Shown here: in pieces, positions 40,891 to 47,573 of the stretch | How the letters are laid out: every line of letters starts with the position of its first letter | How positions within the stretch are numbered: the first letter of the stretch is position 1 | Source of the DNA: Natrinema thermotolerans DSM 11552 | Lineage (GTDB): Archaea; Halobacteriota; Halobacteria; Halobacteriales; Natrialbaceae | Length of the DNA stretch: 47,573 bases | Direction of reading: 5' to 3' | Assembly (NCBI GenBank): GCA_000337115.1 | Contig: AOIR01000055.1 | Span: forward strand, 161,463-209,035 | Translations under genes and position numbers: made by a program | Notes under the pieces: generated by a model | Seen by the model: the letters and a program-made list of their open reading frames with translations, nothing else | Databases searched by the model: none | Told to the model about the DNA's origin: nothing

Positions 40891-42248
40891 AAGGCCAGTC
40901 CCGCGACGTTTCGGAGGACGACGATCCAGACGATACTCGAGAGGCCGAGTACCAGCGTCGCGAGCGTCCAGGCCTGGTAGGCCGTCGACGTCTCCATGTC
41001 GGTGAACTCCGTGATGATCCAGAAGTAGGAGTCGTTGGCGTGGCTGACGGTCATGCTGCCGGCCCCGATCGCGAGAACGGTGAAGACCTTGCCGATCTCG
41101 GTGTTCAGGCCCAGCGAGCCAAGCAGCGGCGCGACGAGCCCCGCCGTCGTCAGGATCGCGACCGTCGAGGAGCCGAGCGCGGACTTCATCGCCGCGGCGA
41201 CGACGAACGCGGCGAGCAGGCCGATACCGAGCCCGCCCAGCGTGTCGGTGATGAAGTTCTCGAGGGGCAGCGCCGAGAGGACCTCGCCGAACGCGCCGCC
41301 GGCGCCGGTCACCGCGAGGATGACGGCGGCGTTTTTGATCCCGTCGGAGACCCACTCGTCGGTCACGTCGCTGGTGAAGTCGGGCACGATCGCGAAGGAG
41401 ATGAACGCGCCGATGATCAGCGCGACGGCCGGATCGCCGAGGAACAGCAGCCAGCGCTGGAGCGTTCCAGTGATCAGTTCCGGGTTCTCCGCTTCGGGGT
41501 AGGCGGCGATCGAGCCGACGGCGATCAGTGCGATCGGCACGAGCAGCGGGGCGAACGATGCCGCACGCGAGGGCATCGACCCGTACTCGGCTTTGATCTC
41601 CTCGATCGTCATCTCGGGGTTGGGGTCGATGTGGTAGTTCGAGGCGACCCTGTCGGCCCACGTCGCGGCGACGAAGACGATGGGGGCACTGACGATGAGT
41701 CCGGCGAGCATGACGAGACCGATGTCCGCGCCGATGATCCCGGCTGCGGCGATCGGCCCCGGCGTCGGCGGCACGAAGACGTGCGTGACGTAGAGCCCGC
41801 CCGCGAGCGCGACGCCGAGCGTCGACAGCGAGAGTCCCGATCGCTCGGCGAGCGACCGGTTCAGACCCGAGAGAATGACGAACCCGGAGTCACAGAACAC
41901 CGGAATCGAGACGATGCTTCCCGTGATCGCCATCACCTGCGTGGTGTACTCCTCTCCGACGTAGTCCAGTACCGTCTCCGCGATGACGATGGCGGCACCC
42001 GAGCGCTCGAGGCAGGTGCCGATGATCGTCCCGGCGACGATGACGATCCCGATGTAGCCGAGGATGCCGCCAAAGCCGTCGGTCACGAGCGAGGCGACCT
42101 CCGCGGGATCGAGCCCCGCAGCGAGACCGGTCAGGTAGGCGGCGATCAGCAGTGCGAGGAACGCGTGCAGATCCAACTTCGCCGTGGCGACGATGATAAA
42201 GGCCACCGCCGCGGCGAGCAACAGTACCAGTGGAAATCCTTCGAGCAT
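40887..42248 (-). CDS. GntP-family gluconate/glycerate:H+ symporter
   Basis: A 453-residue permease with about 12-14 hydrophobic segments. GFGGILGYIGIVIVAGTIIG near residue 60, SIPVFCDSGFVIL near 116 and HVFVPPTPGPIAAAGIIGAD near 157 are GntP hallmarks. Family members import gluconate, idonate or glycerate with protons. Its 3' partner is a glycerate 2-kinase on the opposite strand; their stop codons share the CTAG at 40887-40890. Glycerate or a sugar acid is thus a reasonable substrate guess. The promoter region upstream holds an 11-bp palindrome. Confidence 0.9.
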   Translation of the reverse strand: MLEGFPLVLLLAAAVAFIIVATAKLDLHAFLALLIAAYLTGLAAGLDPAEVASLVTDGFGGILGYIGIVIVAGTIIGTCLERSGAAIVIAETVLDYVGEEYTTQVMAITGSIVSIPVFCDSGFVILSGLNRSLAERSGLSLSTLGVALAGGLYVTHVFVPPTPGPIAAAGIIGADIGLVMLAGLIVSAPIVFVAATWADRVASNYHIDPNPEMTIEEIKAEYGSMPSRAASFAPLLVPIALIAVGSIAAYPEAENPELITGTLQRWLLFLGDPAVALIIGAFISFAIVPDFTSDVTDEWVSDGIKNAAVILAVTGAGGAFGEVLSALPLENFITDTLGGLGIGLLAAFVVAAAMKSALGSSTVAILTTAGLVAPLLGSLGLNTEIGKVFTVLAIGAGSMTVSHANDSYFWIITEFTDMETSTAYQAWTLATLVLGLSSIVWIVVLRNVAGLAF

Positions 42249-42590
42249 GTAGTCGGTTCCCGCTCATGAACGATGATGAATTTATCGATCAATACGCAAT
42301 TCGTGATACCTGGTATATGATTGCGGCCAATATCTTGCACCTGAAACGTAGGAATAGAGATATTTGGTAAATAATTCAGGCGGATCGGGGACCACTCGTG
42401 TCGAAACCCGATGCGTTTCGTTCCCGAAGCGCGAGCCCCCTCGCGGGCCGACTCACCCGCCGCTGTCCGGTCGTCGAGTGGCAGGTCGGCGAAATCCGTT
42501 CGTCGGCGGACGGCGGGCGGAGTCCGAGCGGTCGACGAGAACCGCGCGACCCCCGACGCGAACGGGCAGGACCGCGGCCGTCGCTCGGTT
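42249..42590. other. Intergenic region upstream of gntP
   Basis: 342 bp without a credible gene. 42249-42390 is AT-rich for this genome and carries the gntP promoter (GATGAATTTATC, 42273-42284). The perfect palindrome ATACC-T-GGTAT lies at 42306-42316, about 60 bp before the gntP start. From 42390 on it is GC-rich and runs to the stop of the amidohydrolase-like gene. I see nothing definite there. Confidence 0.5.
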
Positions 42591-43451
42591 TCAGTTCCAG
42601 GCGTCCGCCTCGGGTGCGAGCGCGTCGATCACGCGACAGGCGTTTTTCGAAAACGCACGGCGAAGCATGTCCTCGGAGACGTCCAGCGTGAGGATCTCCA
42701 TGACCGCGACGTTGGGGTGACAGGCCGGCGCGCCGCTGCCGAAGAAGACGCGGTCGGGATGCTCGAGGACGGCGCGCTCGAGCTGCTCGCGGTAGCGGAC
42801 GAAACTCGTCTCGAGGTAGCAGTCGTCGTACTCGTCGAGGAGGTCGATCATCTCGTCCATCAGCTCCCGATTCAGCGGGTGGCCGCCGAACCGGCCGACG
42901 ACGACGGGGAACGACCGATCGAGTATCGTTTCGGCGAGGGTTTCGGGAGGCGCATCGACGCCGCCGCGGACGATTACGGGGAGGCCGACGTCCTCGAGGG
43001 CCGCCAGCACGTCCTCGTCGGGGTAGTCATCGACGGCGGGGTCGAGGACGAACCCGTGAAAGCGGTCGTCGTAGGCGAACTTCTCGACGTCGCTCGGCGA
43101 GGTGTGGTGGTCCTCGCGGCCGCTGACGGCGTTGCGCAGTCGGTCGGTGGTCGTCCGCCCCGGCGTCTCGGTCCCGTTGATCCGGGCGAAGGCGACGAAC
43201 GGGCGGTCGACGCTGCGTCTGGCGACGCCGTTGTTCGGCGCGAGATAGCTCGTCTCGGGAAGCGCGGGTGGGAAGACGACCGACCCCGTGATCCCCGCCT
43301 GATGCATTTCCCGCTCGAGTCGATCCGCGGTGATCGTCGGTACGCTGGGCACCCCCGTCCCGTCCGCCGGCGGCAGCCGCGTCGCGACGTCGACGACGCG
43401 GAACCCGTGTTCCAGCTCCAGCATTCGTCCGGCCATTCCGAGCGGACCCAT
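42591..43451 (-). CDS. Amidohydrolase-2-like TIM-barrel protein lacking expected metal ligands
   Basis: A 286-residue protein with the layout of the amidohydrolase_2 family: a first strand, mid-barrel FHGFVLDPAV, VVVGRFGGHPL, CYLETSFVRY, DRVFFGSGAPACHP and a closing SEDMLRRAFSKNACRVIDAL. In active members the first strand ends in D-x-H-x-H and the last metal ligand is the Asp in FGSD. Here the corresponding places read VVDVATRLPP and FGSGAPAC, so at least three expected ligands are missing. It may bind a ligand without hydrolysis. The ATG at 43451 is used, though starts five or nine codons later are also possible. Confidence 0.75.
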   Translation of the reverse strand: MGPLGMAGRMLELEHGFRVVDVATRLPPADGTGVPSVPTITADRLEREMHQAGITGSVVFPPALPETSYLAPNNGVARRSVDRPFVAFARINGTETPGRTTTDRLRNAVSGREDHHTSPSDVEKFAYDDRFHGFVLDPAVDDYPDEDVLAALEDVGLPVIVRGGVDAPPETLAETILDRSFPVVVGRFGGHPLNRELMDEMIDLLDEYDDCYLETSFVRYREQLERAVLEHPDRVFFGSGAPACHPNVAVMEILTLDVSEDMLRRAFSKNACRVIDALAPEADAWN

Positions 43452-43536
43452 ATTTCCCTACCGGCTCGTCGCCGACCCGTCGTGTCGACGGTTCACACGG
43501 GCAATCGCAAGACGGAGCGGTGGTAGGAGGGAAACG

Positions 43537-43545
43537 CTTATATAG
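43537..43545 (+). promoter_or_regulatory. TATA box of the thermosome gene
   Basis: CTTATATAG, preceded by the purine-rich GGGAAACG that fits a BRE, is 34-42 nt before the ATG. It is the strongest TATA box in the window. GAGG at 43567-43570 may be a weak ribosome-binding site. Confidence 0.7.
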
Positions 43546-43578
43546 AAGTGCTAACGACATAGGTAGTGAGGATCAACG

Positions 43579-45156
43579 ATGGCACAACAGCGACGCATGG
43601 GTGGGCAGCCCATGTTCATTATGAGCGAGGATAGTCAGCGAACGCAGGGTCGGGACGCCCAGTCGTCCAACATCATGGCCGGCAAGGCCGTGGCCGAGTC
43701 GGTACGTACCACACTCGGACCCCGCGGTATGGACAAGATGCTCGTCGACTCCGGCGGGGACGTCGTCATCACCAACGACGGCGCGACCATCCTGAACGAG
43801 ATGGACATCGAACACCCCGCGGCCCAGATGATCGTCGAAGTCTCCGACACCCAGGAGGAAGAAGTCGGTGACGGGACGACCACCGCCGCGGTACTGGCCG
43901 GCAACCTGCTGGGCGAGGCTGAGGACCTGATCGAGCAGGACGTCCACGCGACGACGATCGTCGAGGGCTACCACGAGGCCGCCGAGATCGCCCTCGAGGC
44001 GATCGACGAGCAGGTCAACGAGGCCGACGTCGACGACGAGATCCTCCGACAGGTCGCCGAGTCGTGCATGACCGGCAAGGGCACCGGCGGACTCACCGCC
44101 GCGTCCCTGGCCGAGACCGTCGTCGAGGCGATCCGCCACGTCGACACCGACGAGGGCGTCGCCCGCGACAACGTCACCGTTCACACCCAGATCGGTGCCT
44201 CCTCGAACGCGACCGAACTCGTCCCCGGGATCGTCGTCGACGAGGAGCCCGCCCACGACGGCATGCCGAGCGCGGTCGAAGACGCGTCGATCGCTATTCT
44301 GGACGTCGAACTCGACGTCCGGACCGGCGACGTCGACGCCGAGTACGCCATCGACTCGATCGACCAGCTCAACGCCGCCATCGACGCCGAAGAGGGCGAA
44401 CTCGAGGGCTATGCCGAGGCCGTCGCCGACAGCGGGGCCGACGTCGTCTTCACGACCGAAGACGTCCACGACCGCGTCGCGAACGCGCTGGCAAACGAGG
44501 ACGTTCTCGTCTTCGAAGGGCTGGGCGACAGCGACGCGCGACAGGTCGCCTCCGCGACCGGCGCGCGCCGCGTCGGCGACCTCGACGACCTCGAGGACGA
44601 GGACCTCGGCTCCGCCGACCGGATCCGCACCGAGAACTTCGGCGACGACGACCTGGCGTTCGTCGAGGGCGGCGCGGCCGCCGAGACGGTCACCGTCTTC
44701 GTTCGCGGCGGCACCGAACACGTCGTCGACGAACTCGAGCGCGCCATCGGCGACGCCTTGGACGTCGTCGCGACGGCGCTGGAGTCCGGCGAGGTCGTCC
44801 CCGGCGCGGGCGCGACCGAGATCGCGATCGCGGACAAGGTCCGCGAGGAAGCCGCCGGTATCGAGGGCCGTAAACAGCTCGCCGTGACGGCCTTCGCCGA
44901 CGCGGTCGACATCGTCCCGCGGACGCTCGCGGCCAACACCGGCCGCGACCCCATCGACGCGCTCGTGGACCTCCGTGCCGCCCACGAGTCCGAGGGCCGT
45001 GCGGGTCTGATCACCGACGGTGACGAGGTCACGATCGACGATCCCTTCGAGTACGGCGTCGTCGACCCCGCCGACGTCAAGCGTGAGGCCGTCGAGAGCG
45101 CGACCGAGGCCGCGACGATGATCGCCCGTATCGACGACGTCATCGCCGCCGAGTAA
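43579..45156 (+). CDS. Thermosome subunit (group II chaperonin)
   Basis: A 525-residue group II chaperonin. Signatures are [34 protein letters not shown] (catalytic Asp in GDGTT) and the C-terminal-half [18 protein letters not shown] with [13 protein letters not shown]. Archaeal thermosomes form two-ring eight- or nine-fold complexes that refold proteins using ATP. Haloarchaea have two or three paralogues. This one ends in DDVIAAE, without the Gly-Gly-Met-rich tail many carry, and I cannot assign it alpha or beta with certainty. A strong TATA box precedes it and a T-run follows it. Confidence 0.95.
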   Translation: MAQQRRMGGQPMFIMSEDSQRTQGRDAQSSNIMAGKAVAESVRTTLGPRGMDKMLVDSGGDVVITNDGATILNEMDIEHPAAQMIVEVSDTQEEEVGDGTTTAAVLAGNLLGEAEDLIEQDVHATTIVEGYHEAAEIALEAIDEQVNEADVDDEILRQVAESCMTGKGTGGLTAASLAETVVEAIRHVDTDEGVARDNVTVHTQIGASSNATELVPGIVVDEEPAHDGMPSAVEDASIAILDVELDVRTGDVDAEYAIDSIDQLNAAIDAEEGELEGYAEAVADSGADVVFTTEDVHDRVANALANEDVLVFEGLGDSDARQVASATGARRVGDLDDLEDEDLGSADRIRTENFGDDDLAFVEGGAAAETVTVFVRGGTEHVVDELERAIGDALDVVATALESGEVVPGAGATEIAIADKVREEAAGIEGRKQLAVTAFADAVDIVPRTLAANTGRDPIDALVDLRAAHESEGRAGLITDGDEVTIDDPFEYGVVDPADVKREAVESATEAATMIARIDDVIAAE

Positions 45157-45179
45157 CGTCGCTGTTTCCCGCGTTCGCG

Positions 45180-45188
45180 TTTTTTTTT
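45180..45188 (+). terminator. T-run terminator after the thermosome gene
   Basis: Nine consecutive T bases lie 24 bp after the stop codon, preceded by the GC-rich CGCGTTCGCG. Archaeal RNA polymerase stops at such T-runs. This is the clearest one in the window. Confidence 0.7.
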
Positions 45189-45230
45189 CGTGTCGCTTGC
45201 TGCCGGTCCCGGTCGATTATGGCCATTACT

Positions 45231-45243
45231 GTTAAGTGTTAAC
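45231..45243. promoter_or_regulatory. GTTAA-GTG-TTAAC palindrome before the HalOD1 gene
   Basis: A 5-bp inverted repeat with a 3-base centre, 21 bp before the HalOD1 ATG, followed by ATCTAGATCTAG (45251-45262) with an internal AGATCT palindrome. It lies between a likely TATA (GATTATGG, 45214-45221) and the start codon. A repressor site is inferred. Confidence 0.4.
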
Positions 45244-45263
45244 AAACACCATCTAGATCTAGT

Positions 45264-45635
45264 ATGTCCGGAACCGCTCCGCGAGACACCCTGACGCCGA
45301 TCGGTGACACTGACGGTCGGACGGTCTACTACGACGAGGACCGCGGGACCTACCACACGTGGTGTGACGACCGCGCCTATGAACCGGTGAGTACGGCCCT
45401 GCTCATGACCGTCTCGTCGGTCCTCGGCGTCGAGCCCGACGATCTCGAGGCGCTTTCGGAGTGTATCGATCCGGACGCACTCAACGCCCTGTTCGTCCAC
45501 TGGCGGGGCGACGAGCCCCGGATCGGCGACGGTTCGGTGTCGTTTACGTTCTCGGAGTGTGCCGTGACGGTGTATGCCGACGGCGAGGTCGTGATCGATC
45601 CGGCGCGACAGCGGCCGCGGCCGGCCGATGACTGA
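45264..45635 (+). CDS. HalOD1 output-domain protein
   Basis: A 123-residue stand-alone HalOD1 domain: YHTWCDDRAYEPVSTALLMTVSSVLGVEPDDLEALSE, then VSFTFSECAVTVYADGEVVI. HalOD1 is a haloarchaeal output domain often linked to receiver or PAS sensors; its molecular activity is not established. Here it has no fused sensor. Its TGA stop (45633-45635) directly abuts the stop codon of the converging SAM hydrolase gene with no spacer. Confidence 0.88.
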   Translation: MSGTAPRDTLTPIGDTDGRTVYYDEDRGTYHTWCDDRAYEPVSTALLMTVSSVLGVEPDDLEALSECIDPDALNALFVHWRGDEPRIGDGSVSFTFSECAVTVYADGEVVIDPARQRPRPADD

Positions 45636-46481
45636 CTACTCCGCTTCCTCGCCGCCTTCGGGCTCGAGGACCACCCGATCGCCCGGTGCGAGGCCGAACG
45701 CGTCGTCGCCGCGGCCGCGGTTGACGTCGAGTTCGACGTAGCCGTGGCTCCCGACGGTCGCGAGTCGCTCACCCGCCGGCACCGCGGCGAAGGTGTCGCC
45801 GACCGGGATCGCATCGCCGTTCGCGACGATCCGCGCTCGGTCCGCGAGATAGGAGCCCGGAACGTTCGTAATCACGTTCCCGAAGCCGTCGACCACCAGC
45901 ACCTCGCCGACCGCCCGCTCGCCGTCCAGCGTCGGCGTCGGCAACGTCAGTTCGACGTCGATCGCCGTCGGTTCGAGCCACTCGAGCGAGTCCAGCGCCG
46001 CTGGATCGGCCTCGTGGACGGCGGCGGCCGCGGGCGCGAAGACGTCCCGACCGTGGAACGTGTTGCTCCGGCCGCCCGGCGGTCGCTGTGGGCTCTCATC
46101 GTCGATCGGCTCGACGGGGACAGTCGGTTCGACCGGCTCGAGCGCCGCCTCGTCGACGGTGTAGCACTCGGGGTTCTCGGATCCGGCGAGTCGGGTCGCC
46201 GCGGGGACCAAGACGCCGTTGTCGGGGCCGACGAACGTGTGATCGCCCGCACGGAGAACGATCGCGTCGCGGTCGGTTCCGACGCCGGGGTCGACGACGA
46301 CCAGGTGGGTCGCCGGCGGAAAATAGGGCAGTACTTCTCGGAGCCAGAAGGCGGCCGTGCGGACGTCCTGTCGGGGGAAATCGTGTGCGACGTCGACCAG
46401 CCGAGAATCGGTGCGTTGCAACAGCACGCCCTTCATCGCCGCGGGATAGGGCGAGCCGAAGTCGGACGCGAGCGTGATCAT
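45636..46481 (-). CDS. S-adenosyl-L-methionine hydrolase (adenosine-forming), DUF62 family
   Basis: A 281-residue DUF62 enzyme. The N-terminal ITLASDFGSPYPAAMKGVL and the VVVDPGVGTDRDAIVLRAGDHTFVGPDNGVL segment (about residues 68-98) form the SAM and hydroxide site. FHGRDVFAPAAAAVHE near 145 and the C-terminal VLVVDGFGNVITNVP are typical. It splits SAM with water to adenosine and methionine, lowering SAM levels. The ATG at 46481 (MITLASDFG) fits the family better than one nine codons upstream. It follows nadM by 28 bp on the same strand, probably co-transcribed. Confidence 0.93.
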   Translation of the reverse strand: MITLASDFGSPYPAAMKGVLLQRTDSRLVDVAHDFPRQDVRTAAFWLREVLPYFPPATHLVVVDPGVGTDRDAIVLRAGDHTFVGPDNGVLVPAATRLAGSENPECYTVDEAALEPVEPTVPVEPIDDESPQRPPGGRSNTFHGRDVFAPAAAAVHEADPAALDSLEWLEPTAIDVELTLPTPTLDGERAVGEVLVVDGFGNVITNVPGSYLADRARIVANGDAIPVGDTFAAVPAGERLATVGSHGYVELDVNRGRGDDAFGLAPGDRVVLEPEGGEEAE

Positions 46482-46509
46482 GGGATCGGTTACGACCCTC
46501 GAGGCCAAA

Positions 46510-47028
46510 TCAGTCCCCGTTCGAGTCCGAATCGCTGACCATCTGAATCCGTTCGATACCGTCCATCTCCTCGACGACCTCGACGACGGCGTCGGGCACG
46601 AGCGACTGCCAGTCGCCGTCGGTGATCATCCGTTCGCGGACCTCCGACCCCTCCAAGACGTCGCGGTTGAACATCGGGGACTGGCGGATCTCGATGCCGG
46701 CTTCCCGGAAGAGTTGGATGACCAGCGGATTGTTCGAGTAGGCGACGTCGAAGTCGGGGCTCATGCTCTGGACGTGGCTCACCCACACCGAGTTCCGTTC
46801 TAAGTCCTCGATCGGGACGGCGTAGGTGACCAGATCGTACTCGACCAGCGACTTCGTGATCATCATGATGCGTTCGCCCGCGGTAAACGGGTTGCGTACG
46901 GTGTGTGAGTCGTCGGCGCTCCCGATCCCGAGGACGAGTTCGTCGACGTCTTCGGCGATCTGCTTGACCATGTTCAGATGGCCGTTGTGAAACGGCTGGA
47001 ACCGACCGATGTAGAACCCCCGAGTCAT
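46510..47028 (-). CDS. nadM: Nicotinamide-nucleotide adenylyltransferase, archaeal NadM type
   Basis: A 172-residue nucleotidyltransferase. TRGFYIGRFQPFHNGHLNMV carries the GRFQPFHNGH ATP-binding motif; the second motif is RDVLEGSEVRERMITDGDW near residue 130. It joins NMN and ATP to give NAD+. The length and the archaeal RFQPFHNGH form match NadM rather than bacterial NadD. The ATG at 47028 is chosen over one 35 codons upstream; CGCTTAAGCG at 47051-47060 is about 25-30 nt before it. A GTP/ATP-rich SAM hydrolase gene follows, and a lonB-like gene is divergent, a neighbourhood I recall from other haloarchaea. Confidence 0.96.
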   Translation of the reverse strand: MTRGFYIGRFQPFHNGHLNMVKQIAEDVDELVLGIGSADDSHTVRNPFTAGERIMMITKSLVEYDLVTYAVPIEDLERNSVWVSHVQSMSPDFDVAYSNNPLVIQLFREAGIEIRQSPMFNRDVLEGSEVRERMITDGDWQSLVPDAVVEVVEEMDGIERIQMVSDSDSNGD

Positions 47029-47265
47029 GCCGGGAACTGCTCGGGCACGGCGCTTAAGCGTGGCGAGTCGTCTCGAACGCGGGACACTGACCGACAGCGC
47101 CCCGTCGCCCCCCGCTCGTCCCGTGCCGGTCACGCTGACCGATCACCGAGCGATACATTCGTTGAATATGTACCGAATTAAAACAGGGACGGTCGCTCCC
47201 TGATTAGCCACGTCGGGCGCTGTTCCCGCCGGTATCAGCAACTGACACCATCCTCCGCATGGAGA

Positions 47266-47274
47266 AAGTATATC
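47266..47274 (+). promoter_or_regulatory. TATA box of the lonB-like gene
   Basis: AAGTATATC lies 40-48 nt before the ATG at 47314, with GGAGAA just upstream. It predicts a short leader of roughly 15 nt. Further AT-rich sequence at about 47159-47185 gives a second possible box. Confidence 0.5.
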
Positions 47275-47313
47275 AGTCGCAATCCCTTCGAAACAGATAC
47301 CGAACAGAGTTCT

Positions 47314-47573
47314 ATGAGTAACGATACGAACGTTGACGATCCTCCCGAAGACGCTTCGGACGCTGCTCCCGACGAGGACGGGCGCGAGCAGCCCCCCGAG
47401 CGTCAGGGAGACCGGCCGCCGCTCGAGGACGAGGGCGACCGAGGCGACGACCTCGATGAGCCGATCGACGGGTTCGACCCGTCGTCCGACGAGGACGACG
47501 ACCTCGAGACGGTCGAGGACCTCGGCAGTACGGTCGAGGTCGATCCCGGCGTCGAGGTCGACGAGGAGATCGC
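47314..47573 (+). CDS. lonB: 5' end of a LonB-type membrane protease gene (cut by window edge)
   Basis: The first 86 codons of an open frame that runs off the right edge. The start MSNDTNVDDPPED and the stretch DDLETVEDLGSTVEVDPGVEVDEEI match the acidic N-terminus of haloarchaeal LonB as I recall it (MSNDTNVDD, then GSTVEVD). LonB is the archaeal ATP-dependent membrane-bound Lon protease, essential in Haloferax. The AAA+ and catalytic Ser-Lys domains would lie outside the window, so the call rests on the N-terminus and the divergent nadM neighbour. The Glu/Asp-rich first 70 residues form a disordered head. Confidence 0.72.
   Translation, partial: MSNDTNVDDPPEDASDAAPDEDGREQPPERQGDRPPLEDEGDRGDDLDEPIDGFDPSSDEDDDLETVEDLGSTVEVDPGVEVDEEI

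Noticed and set aside
40833-42269. A 478-codon plus-strand frame opposite the GntP permease
   Set aside because: It is Arg/Asp/Gly-rich low-complexity antisense to a gene with clear GntP motifs and membrane helices.
1-47573. CRISPR array, rRNA, insertion sequence or provirus
   Set aside because: I see no regularly spaced direct repeats, rRNA sequence, transposase, integrase, capsid or terminase gene on either strand.

Overview
The window is a GC-rich chromosomal segment of a halophilic archaeon. The evidence is the highly acidic proteins, FtsZ1, transcription factor S, a thermosome subunit, archaeal NAC, NadM, a partial LonB, a bacterio-opsin-activator-type regulator, a HalOD1 protein, leaderless genes with TATA-like boxes about 25-35 nt before the start, and several haloarchaea-only families. 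A Natrialbales-type genome (Natrinema/Haloterrigena-like) is my inference from overall resemblance. Most of the window looks like stable core chromosome. I see no rRNA, tRNA, CRISPR array, provirus or intact insertion sequence. Fifty protein genes are called, including a 58-residue membrane protein and the 5' end of a lonB-like gene cut by the right edge.

Layout. 1-330 is a hairpin-rich intergenic repeat. 331-8766 holds a Na+/Ca2+ exchanger, two regulators, D-aminoacyl-tRNA deacylase, ftsZ1 and a ferritin-like protein. 8853-12423 holds a rhodanese/metallo-beta-lactamase protein, a 2Fe-2S ferredoxin, a small Tat-exported protein and a geranylgeranyl-reductase-type flavoprotein. The ferredoxin and the flavoprotein share an identical palindromic promoter element. 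12851-21564 holds a DUF4397 lipoprotein, an M48 protease, an M20 amidohydrolase, a uS10 paralogue, a Nudix enzyme, a probable Fe-S PD-(D/E)XK nuclease, an epoxide hydrolase, a half-length MFS transporter and TFS. 21853-27041 holds the coupled NAC-TrmI pair, an HSDL2-like SDR, and HD, PUA, NYN and HtpX proteins.

27383-34243 is a lysine cluster of the succinylated diaminopimelate route: dapA-dapB-dapD-[vapB-vapC]-lysA-dapF-dapE. dapA/dapB and dapB/dapD overlap by ATGA, and a toxin-antitoxin pair with its own promoter sits between dapD and lysA. The succinyl-DAP aminotransferase is not here. 34278-38741 carries small membrane proteins, a half-size EamA pair, and divergent purB and purN-purH-fusion genes facing each other across a large palindrome. 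39562-42248 is a glycerate 2-kinase converging on a GntP permease, their stop codons interlocking in one CTAG. 43579 to the end holds a thermosome subunit, a HalOD1 protein, a SAM hydrolase, NadM and the LonB start.

The most unusual content is non-coding. Two copies of a structured intergenic element lie after ggr and tfs, with conserved blocks and swapped but still complementary hairpins. A different repeat sits after purNH together with a second copy of the purH 3' end. GC-rich palindromic segments appear to be built in frame into lysA.
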